Source: Chamaelirium japonicum
Lineage: Eukaryota; Streptophyta; Magnoliopsida; Liliales; Melanthiaceae
Reading direction: 5' to 3'
NCBI GenBank assembly: GCA_947650365.1
Contig: CANTAL010000133.1
Span: 62,001 to 126,000, forward strand
DNA length: 64,000 nucleotides
Part shown: piece after piece, positions 23,672 to 33,520 of the stretch
Layout of the letters: each line of letters begins with the position of its first letter
Position numbering within the stretch: the first letter of the stretch is position 1
Made by a program: the position numbers and the translations under genes
Notes under the pieces: model-generated
The model's database searches: none
Seen by the model: the letters and a program-made list of their open reading frames with translations, nothing else
What the model was told of the DNA's origin: nothing

Positions 23672-24422
23672 TATGGGTGCAAAATCTGGTTAACGCCTGA
23701 CGGTGAGACCCGCCAGCCCTGCCTGGGGCCAGCAAAGATGATGGTGGGACCCACTTGAGGCCTACGGAGATGACAATGGGACCCATAGCTCTGCTTGGGG
23801 CCTATAAAGATGATAGTGGGACCCACAGCCCTGCCTGGGGTCCACAAAGACAACGGTGGGACCCGCCAGCCCTGCTTGGGGCCCACGAGAACTATCTGGG
23901 GTTTGGTAAATCCCTCCGGATATTTACTAAAACCCTTGATATTTCCAAACCTCTATAAATAGCAGACCCAACAAATATCACAGGATCAAGAATCCAAATC
24001 GAAAACCATTATTCAATATCTCACTTTCTATTTTCTAAAGCTCCTCGAGTCTTCTGGTGATCAGACTCTAGTCAAGCCTACTACACCCTCTATCTAGTTG
24101 TCTAAACACTCATTGACCTTTCAAGAGTAGCTCTATTTTTTCAGAGTTAGTAGATTTAAAGGTTGCATCTTACCGCACGGAAACGTAGGCTTCGGCTGAA
24201 CTTCGTCACCACATCCTGTGTCAACTCTTTCTTTTCTCTATTTCTCTTCCCACTCTACAGTATATGTATATCAGCTTAGCACGTGACAGCTCAGTACCCC
24301 ATAGCGCACTACATCTCGAAAGCAACACCTTTCATCGACTATTGGAGGAAGATCATACGGTGGCCATAATCTCCCCCCATAATTTGGAGCCGTATGTGGG
24401 AGATTACGACCATCGAATGGTC
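23672..24422 (+). mobile_element. plus-strand gypsy 5' LTR with primer site, truncated
   Basis: This is the reverse-oriented relative of the LTR at 24423-25193. It starts TATGGGTGCAAAATCTGG, has a TATA box CTATAAATAG at 23953-23962 and ends CTCCCCCCATA at 24381. Right after it the plus strand reads TTTGGAGCCGTATGTGGGAG, matching the gypsy primer site of the inner Tat element at all but two or three bases. So it is a 5' LTR of another copy, cut off at 24422 by the minus-strand element. Its remaining body is not found in the window. Confidence 0.75.
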
Positions 24423-25193
24423 TGTGGGGGGAGATTACGGCCACCGTATGGTCCCTCTCCAATAGTTGATAGAAGGTGTTCACCTTCGAGATGTGGTGTG
24501 TTATAGGGTGCTAAGTTATCGCGTACTAAACTATCAAACAGATACTGTAGAGTAAGGAGAGAAATAGAGAAATAGAGAAAAGAGAGAGTTGACACAGGAA
24601 GTGGTAACGAAGTTCGACTGAAGCCTACATCTCCTTGCGGTAAGACGCAACCTTTGAATCCACTAACTCTGAAAAAAATAGAGCTACTTTCGACAGGTCA
24701 AGGAGTGCTTATACAAGTAGACAGAAGGTGAAGTAGGCTTGACTAGAGTCTGATCACTAGAAGGCTCAAGGAGCTCTGAAAAATAGAAAGTGGGATGTAG
24801 AATAATGGTTTCCGATTTGGATTCTCAATCTGGGGATATTTGTCGGGTCTGCTATTTATAGTGGTTTGGGAATATCGAGGATTTTTGGTAAATATCCGGT
24901 TTGGATTTACCAGACCCCAAATAGTCCCTATGGACCCCACACAGGGCTAACAGGTCCCACTGTCGTCTTCGTGGGCCCTAGGTAGGACTGCGGGTCGCAC
25001 TGTCGTCTTCATGGGCCTTAGACAGGACCGTGGGTCCTACTGTCATCTCTATGGGCCTTAGGTAGGGCTAGCGGGTCCCATCGTTATTTTTGCGAGCCCC
25101 AAGCAGGGCTGGCGGGTCCTTCGTCATCTTTGTGGGCCCCAAGCAGGGCTGGTGGGTCCTATCGTCAGGCGTGAGCCAGATTTTGCACCCATA
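24423..25193 (-). repeat. outer Tat element 3' LTR
   Basis: It starts TGTGGGGGGAGATTACGG and ends TTGCACCCATA. The part nearest 25193 (U3) has GC-rich repeats of a GCGGGTCCCA..GGGCC unit. A minus-strand polypurine tract (AGGAGGGTG) follows at about 25199-25207. Confidence 0.85.
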
Positions 25194-25699
25194 ATTACAC
25201 CCTCCTAGCTAAGCAGGTGCTAGCCTAGCTGGTTAAGACTCTATGGTGCAAAACTGGTTTGTCGATGTTGAGGTGGCTTTGATGAGCATTGGAAAGAATC
25301 TGCCGACCCCTTATCAAGGGCCAACCAAAGTTTTGTCTGCCGACCCCTTGCCAAGGGTCGATCAGGAGTCTACCTATCGATTTACCGTCTAAAGTTGATC
25401 GCTATTTTGGTCGGCCTTCTGGCGATGGTCGACTGGAACGGGGTTAGCTCAAAGCTATTATTGCTTCTGTTGATATCGAGGCGGTTCGATGACTGTTTGA
25501 AATGAATCTACCGACCCCCTATCAGGGACCGACCAAAAAAATGTATATCTACTGACCCACTATCCAGGGCTGACCATCGCACCTGCTGATCCCCTGCCAA
25601 GGGCCGGCCATTGCACTTGTTGACCCCCTGCCAAGAGCCGGCTATGGGTGTGTCTGTCGACCCGCTGTCAAGGTCCAGTGGTCGAGCGAGAAGACTCGA

Positions 25700-26590
25700 G
25701 TACAGAGGAGGATATAACTCGAGAAGTTAATATGGGGTGTCGACCTCTGGTGGTCGATAGGGGTATCGGCTTGCGGAGGCTGATACCTATATCAGCCTCG
25801 AGCTTGGGTTGATCAGCCTCTGAGGGGCTTCCTAGGACCAATAGGGGGTATTGGCCTCCATCGATACCCATATCGACCTTGATTTTGGACCGATCGGCCT
25901 CTGAGGGGCTCCTTGGGGCTGATAGGGAGTACCGGCTTTAGGAGGACAATAGGGGTATCGGCCTCGAGCTAGAACTGATCGATCCCAGAGGGGATTCCTG
26001 GGGTTGATAGGGGATATCAGCCTCAAGAGGCCGATACCCATATTGACCTCGAGCTAGAACTGATCAGCCTCTGAGGGGCTCCCTGGGGCCGATAGGGAGT
26101 ATTGGTCTCAGGAGGCCGATAGGGGTATCGGTGTCTAGAGGTCGATACCTATATTCGGCCTCGAGCTAGAATTGATTGGCTTATGAGGGGCTCTTTGGGG
26201 CCGATAAGAAGTATCAGCCTCTGGAGGCCGATACCATATCGGCCTCGAGCTTGGATTGATCGGCCTCTAAAAGGCTCTATAGGGCCGATAGGGAGTATCG
26301 ACCTCTGGAGGCCGATAGGATGTCAGCGGCCTATCGACTCAGGATTTTGGTGATCGGCCTCAGAAAGGCCTTCTAAGGCCGATTACTAAATAAATGAGGT
26401 TGATAGGGGATATCCACCTCTGGAGGCCAATAGGATATCAGCGCCCTATCGACCTTAGGATTTTGGTGATCGGCCTCAGAATAACCTTTTGAGGATGATT
26501 ACTCTAGAAATAAGGCCGATATGAGGTATCAGCCTTTGGAGGCCGATAGGGATATCGGCCTCGATAGGTTGATAGGATGTCATCGTTACT
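25700..26590. repeat. tandem array, unit about 84 bp, in the outer element
   Basis: Units share GATCGGCCTC, TGAGGGGCT and GGCCGATAGGGAGTAT. The landmark TGAGGGGCT recurs at 25821, 25902, about 25987, 26072, 26184 and (diverged) 26268, so most steps are 81-85 bp. It lies between the 3' LTR and the antisense gene, where the inner element has its unrelated 118-bp array. From 25194 to 25700 smaller CCGACCCCTTGCCAAGGG-type repeats are present. Confidence 0.8.
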
Positions 26591-26719
26591 TACCAGACTT
26601 GGGATCGTTCAGCTTATTGTAAAGGCTAGATACTGATGTGGCATTAATGCTGATATGGCATGGATACTTACGTGAAAATTTGGAAGACAAAAGGCCTCAC
26701 TAGAAGGTGAAGCATTGAT

Positions 26720-26732
26720 CTTCTATATATTG
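26720..26732 (+). promoter_or_regulatory. possible TATA box of the outer antisense gene
   Basis: TATATAT at 26724-26730 lies in the short gap between the tandem array and the antisense gene, about 190 bp before its first recognisable codons. This mirrors the TATA box of the inner element's gene. Confidence 0.35.
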
Positions 26733-26909
26733 AATCTGGCTAAGTCTTTTAATCTCCTGCCTTTTTACTTTTCACCTTTATGTTTCTCGAGGTGTAGGAT
26801 TTTAAAGCCTATATATGCGCTACTTCAGTGAAAATTCATTTTCACTATTTGAGAAATCCAGAGCTAGAACCTTTGCTTCTGATTTCTTTGAGTTTTTTAA
26901 GCAAAGAGA

Positions 26910-28779
26910 GTTATGATGGCTTAAGAAAGGTGCGTCTGCTCTGTTTGTTCCCTCCTCTGATGGGAAGATCAAGATCAAGTTGGTTCCTTCTAAGAGCAAG
27001 GGTCGAAGAAAGTTTCAGACTCTGCTTCTATCGGGTCAAGTGTCCCCATTAGCACTAGCAAGGGGATGAAGAGGCACAAGGACTTGGCCTTCCCCACAGC
27101 CTCTTGTAAGCCGACTACTATCCCAAAGATGTCCTTCATTCTCGGGCCACTAATTCCGCTGTCAGAGGAAGTTGTGACTAGATGGGAGGTTGGCCTCCAA
27201 ACGGTGAAAGAGCAGTGAAGAGATTGGGCTTCCATAGTAAGGAAGTTCAAAGAGAAGGATCCCAAGCCAAAAATTGCCCAGATCCAGAGCGCTTTCAGCC
27301 TTGACTCCCGTAGGATCTTTATTTTAATGCTGAGTAAGGAGAAGATCAAGGGCACAGTCCTCTCTATCGGCCAGATAAACAGCGATCTGAGGCTTCCACT
27401 ACCACCGTTTTGTCGCAAGGTTGCTCAACACATCCGGGTTGGCGCCGGGACAGATCAGCGGGAATGCTTGGTGTATCATCTACGCCTTCTGCTGAGCAGA
27501 GTCGGATTGTCACAAGGAGCTGAGGGCGTACTACTCCGAAATCCCAGAGGGAGAAGAGACTCGGATAGAGTTAAGTTACTTCTTCTTCCACTACAAGTGG
27601 ACTCTGGGAAAGGACAGAAACTTCACCCACCTGGTTGGAGAGTCTGCGCTATAGCCGATCGAGGAGACTCTCCAATCAGACAAGAACTATTTGTACTGGC
27701 CGATCTCGGTCTCCGGGGAATGGACTCCTCTGTCTATCTCGACGGTGGAGAGGAAGAAGCTCTCGTTCATGGTAATGCATTACCAAGAGGGTGGCGACCA
27801 TGACTATACCCCCGAGCGAGCAGCGACCTTTGATAACCTCTTCCTTGAGTTGACTTGTGGAAGTCACTCTTGGAAGCAGTTTTGGTGCTGCCGAGTGCGT
27901 TAGGGCCTCGCCAACCTGCTTTATAAGTCGAATGACAGGTTTAAGGACAACGACACTGGGTACTTCGATCATGAAAATGACAATGCTAAAGAGCTTCTCC
28001 CCGTGTCGCTAATGATCGAACCCCGAGGAAGGTGGTGGTGATACAAAAGTTCCCTACCAAGAGAAGGAAGTGCATCACCTCCGAGCAGGTCGTCGTCAGC
28101 AAACGACAGATGGCTTGAGGGAGGAAGCTGCCCGTGAAGAAGTCCAAGTCGACTCCTGCTAGCTTGCCACCAACTCCTAGTGGTGCATCATTGACTCCAG
28201 GCGAGCACAGTGAGGGGGACCAGTAGAAATCTAGAGAGGGGGTTGAGGGCATGACAATAGCCAGAGGCAAAGGGTTCGAGGACAAGGGAGGCTCCGATGA
28301 TGAGGCCCAAGCATCGGGCTACCGCACTCCTCCCAGTCAGGGCAACCTAGATTCAGTGGCCCAGCGACTAGAGGCAGAGATGGGGCAGTTGAGCCCTGGG
28401 CATCAAGCTGAATCGAAGTATGACTTCGATCAGCTGAAGAAGACCCCGAGGGGTAAGAAGCGCGCGACAAAGGCGGCCACCCCTCCGCTCGATGTTTCTC
28501 CGATAGACATCGACGCTGGCACTGCAACCTCGAAGCCGGTAGGCATCGCTGTGGAGGCTACCGCAACACTTACGGCCCTATTGGGGAAGGCGACCACTGT
28601 TGAGGCAGAGGGAAGTGGGGCCGCTCTATCGAGATCTTCTTCCCTTTCACCCAATCGGTTTGAGGGGGCAACTCATGCTGCTTTGCGACCCCCACAGCCG
28701 AGTGTTGGGAGTTCTTCTAGTGACTATTCAGGAGACTCGTCCTCGAGTGAGTCAACTTTACCGGAACTCCAGGTGGAAG
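26910..28779 (+). pseudogene. outer antisense gene, exon 1 (gypsy-type transposase-like domain), decayed
   Basis: This is homologous to the inner gene at 33521. The clearest block is SLDSRRIFILMLSKEKIKGT followed by INSDLRLPLPPF, against IDRRTIFVLYASKEQVMGT and LNCGLRLPLPPF in the inner copy. Further blocks are YWPISVSGEWTPLS and FDNLFLELTCGSHSWKQF. Several frameshifts and stops break it. The exon end is placed before GTATGA at 28780. The LPLPPF region resembles the plant 'putative gypsy-type transposon' domain family; its job is unknown. It is transcribed against the element's own genes. Confidence 0.7.
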
Positions 28780-28842
28780 GTATGATGCACTCAACTCTTA
28801 GAGCTTTAGATTGATAGCTGATGTAACACATCCACTTCGCAG

Positions 28843-28978
28843 GTGGTTCAAATGACCCGCCACCGAAGTATTACAAGTTCGGCCATGTCGACCTCGATAG
28901 ACCAGGCTCCATATTGAAAAGGATAGCTGGTTTATATGATGAGCGCATGACGCCGTCGTGGACCGAGCTGAGGGAATG
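28843..28978 (+). pseudogene. outer antisense gene, exon 2
   Basis: An acceptor TTCGCAG ends at 28842 and a donor GGTAAA starts at 28979. The 136-bp exon reads PPKYYKFGHVDLDRPGSILK and PSWTELREW. It matches the inner element's 138-bp middle exon in size and place rather than in sequence. Confidence 0.6.
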
Positions 28979-29054
28979 GTAAACACATTGATTTGAAGAG
29001 CATGAAATACTCTATCACCTTTGTATATTGATTTGATTCGATTTTTGTCTGTAG

Positions 29055-29495
29055 GTCCTCTCCCTGATGCAAACGGTGGAGAAGAGCGCCCGAGCTGACT
29101 GTAAGGTCAATGACCTAAAGATAGATCAACTCAGGGAAAAAGTATAGGAGGCTCAGAGTGCTCTAACCAAGAAGGGAGAGGCCATGGCCGAGCAAAAGAA
29201 GAGCCATTCTTATGCTTGTCTAGAGCTGAAGAAGGTGTAGGACAATGCTTTAGAGACGAAGCACCTGAATCAGGAGCTGTCCCATGAGATGGTAAAGCTG
29301 AAGACTTCAATCGACGAGGGGGCTCTTCATGAGAAGACTCTCAACGAAGAAAACAAATAGCTGAAGGTGAACTGTGCTAGCCTGCAGGAGACTACCGACA
29401 CAACGTTGGCAGTTCTTCACAAGGTAGTCGGTTCATCATCAAGCAATCTTACTGCGAACAAATTGTCATCGAAGCAGAAGTCAAGTAGGCTATAG
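29055..29495 (+). pseudogene. outer antisense gene, exon 3 (coiled coil)
   Basis: After acceptor TGTCTGTAG the reading VLSLMQTVEKSARADCK continues as a heptad-rich chain (LKIDQLREKV, EAQSALTKKGEAMAEQKK, ELSHEMVKLKTSIDEG) and ends at a TAG at 29493. Three internal stops are all TAG and would each be CAG before a C-to-T change. The coiled coil corresponds to exon 3 of the inner gene, suggesting a self-associating protein. Confidence 0.65.
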
Positions 29496-29679
29496 TCACT
29501 CCTCTCCATTTTTGTAAGCCTGCGAGCATTTCTTATAACCCTCTTTGATATAATAAAGACATGGTTTTGCTTTATGAGTTGTTCATTTTTGTGTCTATCG
29601 AGTATTTCTAAATGTCTTTATTTTTGTGTCTATTGAGTATTTTGAATATTCGGTTGAATGTTGTTTGGAATATTTTTGA

Positions 29680-30000
29680 ATGCCTTCGAGTGTATTCAAG
29701 CGCCAAGGGTTGGTCCTTGGGTTCGTTGAACATGTTGAAGCATTGAACTCTTTGGACTTTGTCTTCAAGTGCCAAAGGTCAGACCTTGGACTTTATCGAA
29801 TTTGCCGAATCGTTGGACGCTTCAAACTTGATCGTCGAGTGTCAAGGGTTGGACCTTGGACTTGTTGAATGTGTCAAAGCATTAGAGACTTTGTCTTCGA
29901 GTACAAGGGCTGGACCTTGGGCTTGTTGAATGTGCCGAAGCGTTGGGCGCTTCGGACTTTGTCTTCGAGTGCTAAGGGCACGTCCTTGGCTTTTTGTTCA
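29680..30000. repeat. tandem repeat of about 70 bp between antisense gene and pol of the outer element
   Basis: About five units share ACCTTGG, TTGTCTTCGAGT and CGAAGCGTTGGG. They lie downstream of the antisense gene and pass directly into the 196-bp array. Confidence 0.7.
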
Positions 30001-30520
30001 ATGAGAGTAAGAATTCAAAGTACTCAATGCGCCTTAGTGTCGGTCGACTTAGGCGTAGCACCGTTTCGGTCGAACCGATGTCAGGATATATAGCATTATA
30101 TTATTGTAGGTTAGTTGGCTGTGTCGCAATGCAAACCAAACTAACTGTGGCGAGGCACGGGAGCATGTGTCCTTACAAGACAATATGAGTATGTGCGACG
30201 CCAATGATTCGGAGTACTTAGCGTAGTGCCCTTGTATCAGTTGGACTTAGGTGAAGCACTATTTCAGTCAAACCTACATCTGGGGCACATAGTTTTGTAT
30301 TGTTGCAGGTTAGTTGGCCATGTCACAATGCAAATTAAACTAAATATGGCAAGGCACGAGACCATGTGTCCTTACATGATAATGGAAGAATGTACAATGC
30401 CAATGATTCGGAGTACTCAACGTAGTGCCTGTGTATCAGTTGACTTAGGCGAAGCATCGTTTCAGTCGAACCTACGTCAGGTTGCGTAGCCTTGCACCTT
30501 TGCAAGTTAGTCAGTCGTGT
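30001..30520. repeat. 196-bp tandem array, left part
   Basis: Units carry CGGAGTACTCA, GTATCAGTTGACTTAGGCGAAG and a TGTCACAATGCAAA landmark, repeated at steps of about 197-200 bp. The array is cut at CGTGT (30516-30520) by the inner Tat element and resumes at 43761. Confidence 0.8.
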
Positions 30521-31268
30521 TGTGGGGGAAAATCTTCGTGCCGACCCGAAGACTTCGCAGCACCAGTCAATTGAAGGGTCGAATCGAAGATCATTGTTCA
30601 ATCTGTTGATTGGAGTTGCCGTTCTCAATACACAAACAGAGAGAGATGCAATCAGAGAGAAGTTTGACACAATGTGTGATCTCGGAGTTCAGCCGAAGCC
30701 TACGTCTCCGTGCTATAGGGAGCAACCCGAATTCACTAACACTTTGCTCAAAGTGACCTCGACAGACCGAGTGTCACTGATCTCTTCCACTTCTTCAAAG
30801 ACAAGAAGAAGATCAAAGAGAATCGAAGGATCAAAAGCTGGCTATCTCATAACTCTGGTTTTGAAATGGATATCAACTGATGGCACTGATCTATTTTCAG
30901 GATTTGGTTTCTGGTTCTGGAGTTTGGGTTTTTGCTCTGGATTTCGGAACTAAGATCTGGAATCCGATCCTTTTACATTCGAAGGTTCTGCTATTTATAG
31001 AATTCTCGGGGAGGAATTCCGGGATAAATGGCGGTTTTTGTTGCCGTATCTGGGGATCCTCCAGGTAAAGCTGGTGGGTCCCGCTGCCGTCTCTTGGGGG
31101 ATTCCACAGGCTCTTGGGCCCACCAGGCAGGGCCGGTAGGTCCCGTTGTAGTCCTCGGGGGCCCATCAGGCGGGGCTGGTGGGTCCCGCTGTAGTTCTCG
31201 GGGGCCCACCAGGCAGGGCCGGTGGGTCCTGCTGTTTTGCAGACTTCTTGCCAAAATTTGCACCCATA
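30521..31268 (-). repeat. inner Tat element 3' LTR
   Basis: It starts TGTGGGGGAAAATC and ends GCACCCATA, equal in length to the other LTR. A minus-strand polypurine tract (GGAGGGGGT) follows at about 31272-31280. U3 near 31030-31250 has three to four GGTGGGTCCCGC..GGGCCCACC repeats. Confidence 0.93.
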
Positions 31269-31384
31269 GTTACCCCCTCCAAGTTAGCTAGAGGTCACCC
31301 TGGCTGGCTTGGATTCTTGGTGCAAAATAATCAACCCCCTGTTATGAAAAAATATGGAGAAGCTCCTCGAGTGTTAGCGTAAAA

Positions 31385-33110
31385 AAGGACTGGTTGGTCT
31401 AAGTTGACCGATCGGTCGATTTTGACCGATCGGTCAAAATTGACCAATCGGTCAATTTTGACCGATTAGTTAAAATCAACCAGTCAAGATCGGAGTGATC
31501 GGGCAAAAAATTAAGTTTTTTGCCCGATCCAGTAGAAAATCGACCGATCGGTTGATTTTGACCGATCGGTCAGGTTTGACCGATCGGTAAAAATCAACCG
31601 GTCAAGGTTGGCATGTTCGGGCAAAAAACCAAGTTTTTTGCCCGATCCAGTAGAAAATCGACCGATCGGTTGATTTTGACCGATCGGTTAAAATCAACCG
31701 GTCAAGGTTGGTGTGATCGGGCAAAAAACCAAGTTTTTTGCCCAATCCAATAGAAAATCGACCGATCGGTTGATTTTGACCGATCGGTTAAAATCAACCG
31801 ATCAAGGTTGGTGTGATCGAGCAAAAAACCAAGTTTTTTGCCCGATCCAGTAGAAAATCGACCGATCGGTTGATTTTGACCGATCGGTCAGGTTTGACCG
31901 ATCGGTAAAAATCAACCGGTCAAGGTTGGCGTGATCGGGCAAAAAACCAAGTTTTTTGCCCGATCCAATAGAAAATCGACCGATTGGTTGATTTTGACCG
32001 ATCGGTCAGGTTTGACCGATCGGTAAAAATCAACCGGTCAAGGTTGGCATGATCGGGCAAAAAACCAAGTTTTTTGCCCGATCTAGTAGAAAATCGACCG
32101 ATTGGTTGATTTTGACCGATCGGTCAGGTTTGACCGATCGGTAAAAATCAACCGGTCAAGGTTGGCATAATCGGGCAAAAAACCAAGTTTTTTGCCCGAT
32201 CCAGTAGAAAATCGACCGATCGGTTGATTTTGACCGATCGGTCACGTTTGACCGATCGGTAAAAATCAACCGGTCAAGGTTGGCGTGATCGGGCAAAAAA
32301 CTAAGTTTTTTGCCCGATCCAATAGAAAATCGACCGATTGGTTGATTTTGACCGATCGGTCAGGTTTGACCGATCGGTAAAAATCAATCGGTCAAGGTTG
32401 GCATGATCAGGCAAAAAACCAAGTTTTTTGCCTGATCTAGTAGAAAATCGACCGATTGGTTGATTTTGACCGATCGGTCAGGTTTGACCGATCGGTAAAA
32501 ATCAACTGGTCAAGGTTGGCATGATCGGGCAAAAAACCAAGGTTTTTGCCCGATCCAGTAGAAAATCGACCGATTGGTTGATTTTGACCGATCGGTCAGG
32601 TTTGACCAATCGGTAAAAATCAACCGGTCAAGGTTGGCATGATCAGGCAAAAAACCAAGTTTTTTGCCCGATCCAGTAGAAAATCGACTGATCGGTTGAT
32701 TTTGATCGATCGGTCAGGTTTGACCGATCGGTAAAAATCAACCGATCAAGGTTGGCGTGATCGGGCAAAAAACCAAGTTTTTTGCCCGATCCAGTAGAAA
32801 ATCGATCGATTGGTTGATTTTGACCAATCCGTCAGGTTTGACCGATCGGTAAAAATCAACCGGTCAAGGTTGGCGTGATCGGGCAAAAAAAACCAAGTTT
32901 TTTGCCCGATCCAGTAGAAAATCGACTGATTGGTTGATTTTGACCGATCGGTCAGGTTTGACCGTTCGATAAAAATCAATCGGTCAAGGTTGGCATGATC
33001 GGGCAAAAAACCAAGTTTTTTGCCCGATCTAGTAGAAAATCGACTGATCGGTTGATTTTAACCGATCGGTCAGGTTTGACCGATCGATTAAAATCAAGAG
33101 GTCAAGGTAA
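31385..33110. repeat. 118-bp satellite-like array with hairpins in the inner element
   Basis: About 14-15 units. The landmark GATCGGGC recurs at 31497, 31615, 31715, 31815, 31933, 32051 and then every 118 bp to 32877 and 32997. Two 100-bp steps come from units lacking an 18-bp subrepeat. Each unit has a 14-bp stem (GATCGGGCAAAAAA with TTTTTTGCCCGATC, 5-base loop) and several ACCGATCGGT palindromes. Tandem repeats in this 3' region are known in plant Ogre/Tat elements and can seed satellites. No gene lies in it. Confidence 0.95.
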
Positions 33111-33330
33111 AATTAACCTGCCAAACGAGTAGTCTCTAAATGGCGATGGAAGTCGAGTTGGTATGGAATTTGAAGTGGCGCCAGTTTCACTGTTTCGATA
33201 GAATCGACGGTTCACTTGGACCGGCGGGTCTCTCAGACCGGCGGTTCCCTTGGACTGGCGGTTCAGTCGATACGACGCTTCGGCTGGCTCCGATGGTTCG
33301 CCTGGTTTTGCGCTTGCTATGGATCGATGC

Positions 33331-33420
33331 CACGTGTCCTTGGTAAAAACACGGGATTTGATTTGGTGATGACACGTGTCTTCTCGATCTGCGTGCCAGT
33401 TTACTCTGGGTATATAATCC
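33331..33420 (+). promoter_or_regulatory. promoter of the inner antisense gene: two G-boxes and a TATA box
   Basis: CACGTG G-boxes lie at 33333-33338 and 33373-33378 (both in CACGTGTC context) and TATATAA at 33411-33417. The start codon follows about 104 bases after the TATA box, a normal plant spacing. This gives the plus-strand gene its own promoter rather than the LTR, whose TATA box faces the other way. Activity is inferred. Confidence 0.65.
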
Positions 33421-33520
33421 CTCTTGGGTTTCATTTTTACCTCGTGCTCTCAGAAATTTTTCAAACTCCAAACTCTTTGCTCTTGATTTCTTGTTCTCTG
33501 CTTCTTTCCGATCGGTTGAA

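Noticed and set aside
28251-28814. Separate 187-codon gene on the plus strand
   Set aside because: It is the C-terminal linker part of exon 1 of the outer antisense gene, in one surviving frame.
30492-31382. Open stretches inside the Tat LTRs (also 43014-43874)
   Set aside because: They lie within LTR sequence present in both copies, including GC-rich U3 repeats; no domain is seen.
31385-33110. CRISPR-like regular repeats
   Set aside because: The units are contiguous 118-bp tandem copies without unique spacers, and the context is a plant retrotransposon.
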